Of a stretch of DNA of 64,000 bases, positions 12,601 through 23,612 are shown piece by piece. Each line of letters begins with the position of its first letter. Position 1 is the first letter of the stretch. The stretch comes from Haemonchus contortus. Lineage: Eukaryota; Nematoda; Chromadorea; Rhabditida; Trichostrongylidae. Where the stretch lies: positions 6,758,437 through 6,822,436 of the forward strand of contig LS997563.1 in the NCBI GenBank assembly GCA_000469685.2, in the 5' to 3' direction. The notes under the pieces are model-generated. The model saw nothing but the letters and a program-made list of their open reading frames with translations. It searched no databases and was not told where the DNA came from. The translations under genes and the position numbers were made by a program.

Positions 12601-15600
12601 TCCTGGTGCAGTGCGCGGTGGTGGACAATGATCACAACCTCCACTTTCTCCACTTTCCCCCATTGGACCAGGCAAACCCGGTGGCCCAGGTTCGCCTGGA
12701 GGACCGTTCCTTCCCGGGTCTCCAGGAGGTCCTCTGGGTCCATCAGCCCCCGGTGTGCCCGGCTCTCCAGGTGGTCCGTCCGGGCCTTTTTCACCAATAG
12801 GCCCTGGTGGTCCGGGTGGCCCATCTGGTAATTTTACTTCTTCGCACACACCAGGTTTCCCTGGTCTACCCGGTGGTCCAGGTTTCCCATCCTCGCCCGG
12901 TGGACCTGGAGGACCTGGCCTGCCAGGCTGTCCAGGTATTCCTGGATTACCTTGCGCTCCATCCTTACCTGGTTTTCCAGGTGCTCCTCTCATTCCAGGT
13001 CTCCCTGGTGGTCCTGGAAGCCCTGCTGGGCAGTCAAAGCAGAAATCGGATGCATTGTACTCATTAATCCCTGCATCTGGGCCTTGTTCTCCTTCTATAC
13101 CAGGCAGACCATCTCTTCCATCTAGTCCATCCAGTCCAGGTGGACCAGGAGGGCCTGGAGGGCCTATTCTGCATAAGCAGCACTGTTCAAGTTTATTCTC
13201 TCTGGGCACATTGGTGAAGTGAGCTGAAAAGGCCTTTGGAGAAATTTCGAACGTTTTTGACTGTTACTGCATGAGTTCACTGGCTTACAAGAATGGTTAT
13301 CCCAATCGTCAGTCATGGCACTCCTCTTTTCGGTTGATTTTTTATGGATTCCGAGAGCGTTTTGTGTGTCTTCGTATTGCTTTAGTAGTACGTTCGAGCG
13401 TTGTCGGCAAAAATCAACCTGAAAAAAGAAAGGGTTTAAGATTCGGTTAATGTGGAGCTCTGAAGTTGCTTCTGTCGAGTTGCTCAGGCCGAGGCTATGC
13501 ACTGCAGATGGGCCATATTTCTTCGAATTGAAATAACCTTACTTCGGATTGAAGTGTAGACTGAACCATGTGCATGTAATTGTAAAGTGATGGGATGAAC
13601 ACTATACAAGTCATGGTAGCAACTGTACTGAAACAAGGTGAAATACATTTTGCGAAAGTTCATGGAGAAAGGCAATCGCATACCTGACGCATATACCAAA
13701 GAGAGATAACTTTCGTAAGCCATCAGCTTCATTCCATAGCTGATAGTCAACAGATTTCGTCAACATTAATGTCAGATCCTAAGCATCGGGTTAGATTTTT
13801 ATAGTGCAGATATTGCAGCTCTAATTGCACAACTTTCGATTTTCCAGTTGTGGATGCAATTGATTGCTAAATGAGTTGATGGTCGCCATTCATTGCGCTA
13901 ATGCCCAGATAATGATCTGCGTTGTCTTTTTCTGAGGTCTTCTTTTTCAACTTTGTGCTCTCGTTCCTATAGAAAGGTCTACGTTGTAGGAATTGAGAGC
14001 ATAGTGATGAATCCGTTCAAAGTGGGCTTAAAGGCTTTTCATTAGTGGAGAGTAAGGGGTGGGGAAGGGTTGGGAAGGGTCTCGTTGTTTCCATTCTGCT
14101 CAGCTGAACCAGTATATCGTCTAAGTGAGGATCAGAATGACCCGCTTCAGGTTCATCTATGTTTGGACAAGCTGGAAAAGGTTTATAACAAGTCATGTTT
14201 ACTTAATGGCCGTAGTTTACTCCTGATCCGCTCTGTTGATCCCTGCTTTGGGATTTTTTCAAGCGCTACTGCCACTGAGTTTTTATGCCTGTAACGATCG
14301 TTCAACTTTTGAGATCCAGTATTTTGTTGTAATACAAGCTGATGCTTATTTTTATACCGGTGTTTCGATTGTTCAAATATTTATTTATTCATTTACTTAT
14401 TTATTTATACAAATATTCAAGATCCGCGAGGTTTTCTCCGTCCTACGGACTAAATATGATTCTAATTAATCCATCTCATTCGCTTGCTTGTTTTTAAGCT
14501 ATGCATCAATGAGTCGCCATGAACGGGATCTTTATGCGCAGTTGGCTAACGCGGTGGAGGCGATGAGAGGACGAGTGGACAAAGTGAGTCATCTGCGTCG
14601 CTACTGTTCGTAGGTTACCAAGGCTATTACTGATACTTACAGGTGGTATATCAACGACCCAAGCAATTTCCAGATGCTGTTGCTAAGATAATGGAAAATG
14701 GGTCGTTCCGAATTGTCTTCAGGGATCGTAAGTATTGCAGTGGGCGTGTAGGTATGCTCAGAAATGGGGTCATCACACATATTCAGAGCGCCGATTAGTA
14801 CAAAAACAAGGCTCGAAGGAGGTACAGCTGCATTTCCCGGATGGTCGAAAAGAGGATGTCACCGACTGTAAGTGGATATTTTCTCTGAATCATTCTCTAA
14901 TGGTCTTTCCTCATAAACATATTTCTAGATGACATGTTTGACACGATTTAATGGCGTGCGAAGATTTCTACAAGATGTTGAACGCGTCTGGGAGCGCCAG
15001 ATCGGTCTTTTCCCGTTATCCTTCTCCATTTCAAGGTAGATTTACGGGAAATCGGTGCCCCCATCACCTACTGTTATGCCAGACTTTGAAATCCCTTTCT
15101 TGAATTACGCTCACGCACTTTTTAGAGAGTCAGCAACTCCTCCACGTACTGCTCGTTCAGAAGTTCGTGTTCCTCTTGCTGTGAAAAACTCTCAAGCTCA
15201 GGTATTCAAGTTCTTTATTAGCATGTGAATTCGCCTCAGCTGTAGCAGTCATTCCTTCTTCCGTTGCAGTCCTTATTGACGCAACGATCCGCGCCTGCGA
15301 CCGTAGGACCGTATGGGAAAATTTCGTTGGAATCGTCAAAAGGGTTGCGCGAAGGAATGCGCTTTAAAATTGTAAGCTTTCTTTCGAATTTTTTTCTAAC
15401 CTAGCGGTATTTTTTTATTGTGGCTGCTGCTAAAGATTCCGTTCATTTTTTGGTCATTTATCTCCTAGTGAGCATAGAGGGTTTTTGACTCAGATAAATG
15501 CAGTTATCTGCAATTTTTGCTAGTTCATTTGGGAGCCCATCAACTACTATTTTGTTAATATTTTATTGTTTAATTACACCCATTTGTTTATTTATTTTTT

Positions 15601-15900
15601 TATTATTTTTTCAAGAATAAGAACAATGAGGTGTGCAGTGTGGAGTCGTCAGATGGTCGGTATCTACGTGTGTCGAGTGTTTCGAAGTCGAGGTTTATCT
15701 ATCGATCAGAACCTGGTTCATCGGAACAAAGGTAAGCAATGGCTCCTGACCTTCCAGTTTGTTATCTTCCTAATTGCCTAATAAACTGTTTCTGACGTCA
15801 TTTCAGGTTCCACGTGAGTGACGATGTGTACCCGAAAGGAGCCCGTGAGCTGTACGAATGTCTCCAGCTCGAGATCAAACGTCGAGAAGCATTGGCGTAG
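9623..15900 (+). CDS. zyg-1: Polo-like kinase 4 family centriole-duplication kinase (ZYG-1 type)
   Basis: Twenty-one exons (9623-9652, 9744-9836, 9933-10013, 10070-10181, 10261-10388, 10447-10532, 10606-10703, 10785-10877, 11028-11188, 11591-11710, 11966-12106, 12170-12274, 12337-12437, 14499-14583, 14643-14727, 14787-14867, 14975-15035, 15126-15201, 15270-15371, 15616-15731, 15807-15900) give about 682 residues, close to C. elegans ZYG-1. The kinase domain spans roughly residues 11-255: glycine loop IGRGGFG, Lys40, catalytic loop HRDLSTGN (Ser where most Ser/Thr kinases have Lys), DFG at 152 and a [11 protein letters not shown] activation segment. A basic Ser/Arg linker follows, then polo-box-like modules (from [10 protein letters not shown] to [14 protein letters not shown]) and a last one from KISLESSKG to the end. 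ZYG-1/PLK4 starts centriole assembly (known). The 2.06 kb intron after exon 13 contains a collagen gene on the other strand. Exon 17 acceptor at 14974 was chosen by phase. Confidence 0.9.
12595..13732 (-). CDS. nematode cuticle collagen, nested antisense in a zyg-1 intron
   Basis: Exons in transcript order 13732-13684, 13622-13543, 13418-13289 and 13223-12595 give about 295 residues. The N-terminal domain is typical of worm cuticle collagens: a hydrophobic segment ([20 protein letters not shown]) followed by [12 protein letters not shown]. The mature part has short Gly-X-Y blocks interrupted by cysteine clusters ([20 protein letters not shown]) that would cross-link trimers. The start [10 protein letters not shown] follows an acceptor-like ACTATCAG at 13743-13736, suitable for trans-splicing. 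C. elegans bli-2 is a collagen carried on the same cosmid as zyg-1 (from memory), so this is a plausible bli-2 orthologue, but many collagens look alike and I leave the symbol blank. It lies entirely within the zyg-1 intron 12438-14498. Confidence 0.92.
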
Positions 15901-16927
15901 AGGTGAAGTGCCTTCAGCGGTCGCACATGGTCACATGCGAACAACATTCCCGGCTTGAACTCCTTCCTTTTTGATTCAGCGGGTATAAAAGTTTTTTTAC
16001 TTGAACTCCATTCCTTTATCTTCACTATGTAGTGATCGTTGGTTGAACCCTACCATTATGAGCTTCTCCTGGTTGTTCCTTAATCCAATCTGTTGGTGGT
16101 CATTACTATCATTTACTCCTAATTTTCTGTTCTGTTGCAGACCCTGTCCTCTGAGTTCACTATTTATATGATATGAATTTAATAATACAGTTCCTTTTGT
16201 TTTTCCTGTACAGTCGTTTCGCCACTGCCAGTATTTTCATGTCCTATTATTTGCTTTCCTTTGTTGAAGATACTCCGATCGCATAGAGTGTAACTCACGT
16301 TGTATTGTCTGGTTTGCTGCCTTTTGTGTTGTTAATGAAGAAATATAGTTCCTTGTAGTCGGATGGTTTCCAGGTCTGGATACCCTATACCTCAATTTGA
16401 ATGAGCTTTCTAATTTAATGATTTTCTTGAAAAATTATTTCCATAGTTCTTCAAAGGAAGTATCCGGGGGGGGGGGGGGGGGGGGGTTCGAAAGTTATCA
16501 CTTGGAGAATTTAGTAGGGTATGGAGCGTTTCAGGCACACTCATATGCTTGCGGATCTCCGAAGAGGAGTTATTGGGAGGTGCATGCATGTGAGGCCTAT
16601 CCTCCTTCCACTCCACAACTTTGGTTCGAATTCCAACTTTATATTCCCTATGCACTTCAGAGTAACGTTTAAGATCTTTCCTCTCTGTAGGTCCTTCTCT
16701 CTTCAGCTAATTAGTGAGATGCACACCTACCTGTTCAAGAAGGGACTTGCTGGAGAGCTTATAACGAACAACTCCCGGTTTTTTGTAAGAAGGACGGCCG
16801 ACTTGATTGCTAGATAAGTCGATATAGTACCGAAAGAATCGTCTTGGGTAACTATAGTTACAGAAAGGAAGCCTGTAAGGCTACGAATTATGTAGGTACG
16901 TTGACAGCCATATAGAGTTCTTGCAGA
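15901..16927. other. zyg-1/BRD8-like intergenic spacer
   Basis: About 1 kb without recognisable coding sequence. It should hold the zyg-1 3' UTR and the promoter of the bromodomain gene. The only landmark is a run of 21 G at 16466-16486. Confidence 0.5.
16466..16486 (+). repeat. poly-G tract (21 G)
   Basis: Uninterrupted G homopolymer in the spacer between zyg-1 and the BRD8-like gene. Homopolymer length may be unreliable in the assembly. Confidence 0.95.
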
Positions 16928-19900
16928 ATGTCGGCTGTAATGGTGAAGCCGTGGACGAATTTGGAGCATTGGACGCTCCTAACATTTTATAAAGGAGATT
17001 CAGAGGAAAATTGGTATGAAATTGTTCAGAATCGGTTCAAAATCCACTGCTTCCGTTTAGAACCTCGATCGCTGTATTCACTTCAGGTATACCCGTGCTG
17101 CTGCAGACATGGAAGCGACGAGAAAAGCTCGTATAGAGAAAAGACCGAAAGGATTCTTCACTCCAGCGGTTGGTCTGCGCATATTTAAGCTTATTATACA
17201 ATACATATTTCCTTTTTTCGATTCTGAATGGAATACCTTGATTTTTTCAGAAGTGCAAGGAAGAATTTGACAGAATAATGGCTGAGCCTTGTCCTTCCGA
17301 TGTTCCTACTGGAGCCAACTACAGTAGAAGTGCGGTTGTGGATGCGTGGATCAATTACTTCACTGAAGAGGTATGATTGTCACGCATTTCATTCACATTA
17401 AGTCTGAGCTCGTCTCGGTTTTTCTGGAACGAGGAAGTGATCATTTCTCTACCGTACTTCCTTTCTGCCACATTGGTGAAGTACTCCAAGAAAATGCAGC
17501 GCTATTTCTTCAGTTTTCGGATTTTTTTCTTTGGTCTTCATTTTAACCTTATTTATCTAAATGGCCCGTCTGTTTGTATGAGACACTCTGGCTTCTAAGT
17601 CATTGTAAGTAACAATGTTTTCGGTAATCTTTCCCAGTCCCAGTTAATCGTTCCCAATTAGTCTAGACTAGGGCCGATTTTTCAGGATCGAAAAGACGCG
17701 GAGCTTTTCGATGAACTCATGCAAGTGAAAATTCGTTCCTATGTGAGTTTTCTCCTACTGTTCATCCGGCTACAGTGATGTTCATGTTAATTTTAGTAAT
17801 ATCCTAATTTTTTCAGGAAGAACGTCTCATGAAGGTATGGGGAAATCGGGATAGCTTCAAAGTTGAGCAGTTGGAGAAAATGCTAGAAGATTTGAAAAAG
17901 GAAGAAGACGAAGTAAGCGTGTATGCGTGTCGTGTATTAAAACGTAGTTTCAGTTTTGCAAGGTTCATTGTTTCTCCGAAAGCTACTTTTTCCGGTTGAA
18001 TATGACGAAGAAGAAGCCGAGTACCGTGAACGTCTTGCTGCATATTACTACAAACATGTATCAGAGAAGTTTCATAGCGAAAGAGATAAGAAAGCGGCAA
18101 GTACTCGTCCCAGTTCTACTTTGGTAACTATTTCTACATACTTTTTTTTAGCATTATCTTAGAAACTTTATCTAACCGGCAACCGCTCTTTTGATGTTTG
18201 GATTTATTTTGGAACTCTTTCAAGAGTTCAAAGGTTTTTATTCAGCCATCTCGCGTTCTGCATTCGCCTCGCCGAATACTTAGTCAACGGCCGCGTGATG
18301 TCGAGAATGCGGGCACGTCAAGCTCTCCTAGGAAGTGAGTTTCGTAGTCTTCCGTCTAGCAGATTTCAGTCGGGAAACAGATTTCAATGAAGTAACGATG
18401 AAATTCTCTGAGAATCCATCGAGAATGTTCATTAGAAGTACTTGTTTATTTTGTAGGGAGAGTTGTTCGGGATCAGGGCACAAATTCAGTGCCTTGTCGT
18501 TTAGCGACAGGTAATTTAAGAGAATAAGTATGTAGTTTGTGCTTTCCATGTCAGCTTCTTGACAGTGGAAAACTTGGTGTTGGGTCGATATTGATTGGAA
18601 AAATTTTACGTTCCGGATCGATGATTTCGTACTTACACCGGATTCGGGAGTTGTTTTTATATACATCTTCCTGCTGGCTTCCATTTCTTCGCTGTTTCCC
18701 AACAAACGTATTCAATTCAGGTCTCCCATTCGGTCGTCCATTGGCGAAGAAGAGCCTCTGACTGCTACAGTAAAAGAAGAGGAACCAAGTGTCAGTGAAA
18801 TAGTTTTAATATCGCTCTGTCAGAGACTGCTAAGAAAGTAAGCTTTCAGGTAGAAAAAATGGAGGTTGACGAGATTGAAACAAAGTTGTCGGATAGTGGT
18901 TTGGACTCTCCAAAGAGCCAGCAGGACACAAAGCGGCCGCGAGGCAGACCTCCAAAGAAGGTGTGTCTTGGTGGTAGAAGTAAAGAAAGAGTCCCCTTTT
19001 CAAGCATACAAACTTTTTAGGCATCTACCGCTGCAACACTTGTGGACGAATCGAGTGCTCGTGATGGATCTCCACTGTCAGTCAAAGCACCTGAAGAGCA
19101 GAGGTCACCTACACGTACTGAAACACGCCGGACCACACCTCGTGGGGAGATGAGTGCATCAGCTAGTGCGCCTACACTCACGGACAAGGACCCTATCCAT
19201 GTCATTGATAGCCCGGCTGGGTGAGAATGGTTGCATTCACTTTCAGATTGTTCTCAAAGCCCTGTTCGATAAAAGCTAGAGCGAAGCAGAGAATCATTAT
19301 ATTTAACAGTTGTATAGTACTAGTGAATAATAATCCTCCACCGCGAGCAGTTCCTCTACGGAGCAGGGGGGGGGGGGCTCAAAAATTTCTAAGTAGTGTC
19401 GAAGATTGCGAAAATCTCCCAGGATAACCAAATTGGGAATGGCGTAGACTCTCAATAACTTTGAGATAAATTGAGGCATCTGGGAAGCCGAGTCGCTCGA
19501 GAACCCAAGATCTATGGGTAGTCGCTCTCTGTGTTGAAAGGAAATGTTTCTAGGCGCGTGCGAGGAGCCCGACGACCTGTGGCTGTGGACTCACCGCTGC
19601 TCAGCAAGTCTTCCAATGTCGGGCGAACAAGTGCTGGAGCGGATGCTCCCGACATAAGAGAAGGTAGCAGAGAACGCGAATCTACCAGAAGGTATTTTTC
19701 ATGTCACAATTATAGTAATATGACCTTAATAAGAAGTGTTGGTATCTCTGATCGATCGCGCGAGGTCAAACTCTGTTGTATTTTGCGTAGTTTCAGTCGT
19801 CAGAGCACCGACACTGCCCCTCGATCTGCTCCTGGGGTGGTTACAGATGACTTCGGAGGAACAGGAACACAAACCGCGATTTCTATTCAAGCGCCGCTCT

Positions 19901-22408
19901 CTGGCGGTGATGGGGATGCTTTATCGGTGAGACATGAAAGTTTGAAAAATTAAAAAAGGGAGTTCAAAAACTCATTTGGTTTCACTCAGAGTCGCAAATC
20001 ATCAAGATCTGAGCGCAGAAGTACACCAGCGACACCTTCTACTTCAGCGAGTACGGCCCGAAGCTCTGTAGGTGTTCAGACGGATGAAGTGCAATTTGGT
20101 ACGGACGAGAATGTGAGTAGTATCAACTTTAGACAATGGTTCAGGCTTACTTTTTTATTGTCTGTTTGATTTTCCTTGTAAAAACCTATCAAGATCGAAG
20201 AAATCAGTGCAATATAGATTGTGGTTGGGTGGCCTATCAGTGATCTACGAGTGATTGTTCCAACCACGTCTGCCCCTCCTGTAGTCAAGAGCGAAGTGGA
20301 GGTCTTGAAAACGGTACGTGATTTGAGCTAATGTTCGGACGTCTGCAGTAGCTTATTCGTGCAGTGTATTGGTAAATATATGGTACATATTCACAGGCTC
20401 ACTGTAAGACAGACCAGAGCTCGAGAATTGTTTCATGGGATGACGTTCTTGATGGCAGTTACGACAAGGTTTGCACGAAATAATATCTTTACTGTTCAAT
20501 TTTAAAGCTGTAAGTGCTTGTGACTGAATCTTCCTGATTCAAGGCTCCATACTTGTCAGACAGAGGTAAATCGGGAAATTTGGGCTATTGTGAAGGTACC
20601 CTTTTTGGGTTGACGTTATTTTTAGCAGTTGTCGTTCAAATTTCCCTGATGATGCTCAATTTTGGAAGACACACTAAGTGCTTGTGATGGTTTTTTAATA
20701 TCATATTTCTAGAAAGTACCAGAGGCATCGAAACTAACAGAAGAGCGTGCTCATAACTGGGATGTGACCTTCTGTAATTTCAGTGAGGAAGCATTACAAG
20801 GTTGGTGGAGTCATTCTCGAATAGTTGCATGCTTAATTTAATTGGTTTTCGTGGTTTTGGGTTTTTAACTGGTACGGATTATTTGTTTTCCATTCATGTT
20901 TTATGCAGAATCCATGGAGCTCCCGTTCAAGGCTGGTTATAATGCACACTAAGAAGTTGTTTTTGCAGTCGCCAAAGGTCTCGGCTTGACTCAGCCGTTC
21001 GACGTGAGGAGTGACATATCTCTGGTATCTTCTGCACCAAAGCGATCACGCAAAGAAGAAAAACTAAGTTCGTCGCCACTTACGCCGAAGGTAAGTTTTG
21101 AAATTGATACATCAAAGTGTTGACGTTGGTACGAGTAGGCAGCAATGTATGAGTGACGTTAGGTTCTGATTCGAAGAGGTTTCAATCAAGAGCGAGCGCC
21201 ATCTTGAAGGGCGAGCGTCAAGAGTATTGCCTGTGACTTCTTACATCGTGTGAGACCATGTTTGTGTCGTTTTGAAACCTTCCTTTTTAAGGGCCGAATG
21301 ATGTCCACATGGAATACACTGCAGGAGCATCGACATTCAGCTATTTTCCTGCATCCGGTGACAGATAGAGATGCGCCTGGTTATAGCCGTATTGTCGTTC
21401 AGTAAGGATTCATATGTGCTCACTACCATAATAATTTCTATCTTTGCTATATTTCTAGGCCTGTGGATTTGACGACGCTAAAACGAGAAATCGATGGCAA
21501 TGGCATAGCGAACCCGACAGTTTTACTGAAAAAGTTGGTTGACTTTTCTTCAAAGGGCTTGACTCTCATTGCAGGGAATCTCAACTTTATATTTAGGGTG
21601 TTTTTGATGTTTACAAATGCGATTATGTTCAACAGTACCGGTCACGATGTGAATTCCTACGCGAAAGAGATGTACAGAGCTACAATAGGAGAGTGCACCT
21701 CGACGGTATGTCTGATAGTCACAGAAATCTAATGAAGCGGGCCCATATAGCCGAAAATGACCGCTCGAAATGGATGGAGCGTTGACCCATAGATAAAGGA
21801 GCCCAAACAACAAGAAAGACAGTGAATTAGTTTGGCCTCCTAATGGTTGGTGACTTTACTGTACATGAACTGTCACTGTCTTTCTGGTGAACGATTCTCA
21901 TACCGGTGCTAAATCCATTAAACAATTTAGTGAAAACCATGCTTAGAGAGTATGGCTTCTACAGAATTGCTGTTGTCTTCAATCCTTTGGACCTTTGGCT
22001 GTGAGGGTGGCCGAAATTGGTGCATTGAGGGCGATGGGCTCGGGTATGGGATTCCTATAACGACTTTCACCATAGTAACGTCTGCTTATTTCCTTTGCCC
22101 CTTGAACGTCAGTGCGCACACATTGATATATGGCACCCCATTTTGATGATTTTGATATATTGCCGCTTTCTTGGTGTGGTTACGGTAGCAATGTTGTATT
22201 TCAGATTGATGAAAGAATGGATCCGTACCGAGGACATAACCGTAGGAGCAGGCAACATGATGATGTAAGCCAGACTAAACATTTACAGTAGTTTCTGATT
22301 TCTGTATTTTGATGTCTGAGTAGAGGTTTTTGTTTTCAGCCAAGAAGAAGGTCGAGCTTGACACCTACGAGCCAGCCACGTGGTACGATGAGGAAGAGGC
22401 TACAGTAA
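16928..22408 (+). CDS. BRD8-like bromodomain protein (NuA4/TIP60 complex subunit type)
   Basis: Twenty-two exons (16928-17013, 17087-17168, 17251-17370, 17686-17742, 17817-17912, 17983-18123, 18246-18334, 18721-18790, 18850-18960, 19021-19220, 19554-19691, 19797-19926, 19990-20112, 20218-20313, 20397-20468, 20713-20800, 20969-21090, 21292-21401, 21459-21533, 21597-21705, 22205-22264, 22340-22408) give about 747 residues. The N-terminus KPWTNLEHWTLL, GDSEENW and RPKGFFTPAKCKEEFDRIM follow human BRD8 (PWSIREKLCLA, GDQNWVSVS, RPPDWFSQKHCASQYSELL). A coiled, acidic region comes next, then an AT-hook (KRPRGRPPKK, near residue 280), a long Ser/Thr/Pro linker and a C-terminal bromodomain near residues 611-690 (HPVTDRDAPGYSRIV, PVDLTTLK, NAIMFNSTGHDV), with the acetyl-lysine-binding Asn in FNST. 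BRD8 sits in the TIP60/NuA4 acetyltransferase complex (known). The exon 5/6 junction is inferred from phase and uses a weak acceptor (17981-17982). Confidence 0.85.
19366..19377 (+). repeat. poly-G tract (12 G) in BRD8-like intron
   Basis: Homopolymer inside the 19221-19553 intron. Second long G run in this neighbourhood. Confidence 0.9.
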
Positions 22409-23612
22409 GATGTCATCAGTCCATGAAGTTTATTGTTCATATTTTACCTAAGTTTGGGTAGGTCTTTAATTTTAAGATGTTGAGAGCAGAGGACAGAGCT
22501 TTAGCATGTCAATATGTTTTTAGTTTAATGAAATGGTGACTGATTTTGTGTGTATTGTGATGGCACACTTATTATATATGATCTGTTTTGTTTATCCGTT
22601 CCGTAATAAGTGAAATAAACATGGGCATCAAGTGGAAGTGAAATTTCTGAGGAGTTGGGGTTGAACAAGGGCACACGGGGTTGTCTGCGCGAGTACTTAA
22701 ACGAACCTTCATACGTCTACTAGCACGTGGGAGGTTGTTGCGTTGATCAATTCTCCGAAGGGGGAGCCACACACTTGGCTTCAACTCAGAATCGTATCAG
22801 GAATTAAATGCGTAGCCGGCCCGTGAAATGGAGTATTCAGCCTTATGACGGCAAGCCTTTCTCGATCTTCATCCGCTGGTGAAAGTGGCCTCGGTTCTAC
22901 TCGGCGGGAGGAATGAAGTCTCGGCTGGAGTGGGCATCGGTCTGAATCTCGGTTTCTTGACCTTGTATACTGCTTCTATGGCAACCGATGCCTTTTACAA
23001 GTAGGTAAAGAATCTTATCCAAAAGAACTGTTTGTCTGTGGAGGGTCATATCCTCAGGCAAAGAAACGCTTCAAGGAGTTTTTACAAAATAGTAAGAAAA
23101 CGCCTGCTTACTCTACAAAAGGAAGAGTTCGTGGGTAGCACATATATTCTGCCTGATTACTTTTTTGGTCGAAAATAGATGGGAGCTTTTAGCAAAAGGG
23201 ATTGATGGTTGACAGTTCATTGAATTCAGTTCTTTGCATGAATTTGTTTTGTCTACAATGGTGGCACGTCGATGACGTTGCTTGGCAACATGGTCTCTAT
23301 TCAATTACGTTTGACGGCATTCGGAAAACTCCCTAGAACGTATTCAAGTGAGTTTTGATTTTGGTCCATAAAATTGCTTCAGAACCCAGTTCAAAAATAG
23401 CTTTAGTATATGTCAGTGTAGAGATGTAGCGTGCGACAGAACAATAGGGAAAATCGTTGTCTCGCCACTTTCCCAGACGTAATTCTGAAATTGTCTCGTA
23501 AACAGTGATTCAGCTCCGGCGTTCTTTATAAAATAGATAGTCTCTCCTACGAAAAAGGAATTTCTAGTACTGTTCTGTGGCCTACTAACTTCGTTAGAAC
23601 TGATTCCAGGCG
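22409..23612. other. spacer upstream of the CALHM-type channel gene
   Basis: 1.2 kb with no recognisable coding exon. It probably contains the 3' UTR of the BRD8-like gene and the promoter of the channel gene. The acceptor-like GATTCCAG at 23602-23609 sits three bases before the channel ATG and could be its trans-splice site. Confidence 0.5.

Noticed and set aside
12755..13222. 155-codon Gly/Pro-rich frame on the plus strand
   Set aside because: Antisense of the collagen Gly-X-Y repeats, which are nearly symmetrical at codon level. The minus strand has the proper N-terminal domain and splice sites.
14933..14960. Frameshift in zyg-1 at [16 protein letters not shown]
   Set aside because: A downstream acceptor at 14974 restores the frame and gives a PLK4-like sequence, so a lesion is not required. 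Kept as an open question in findings.
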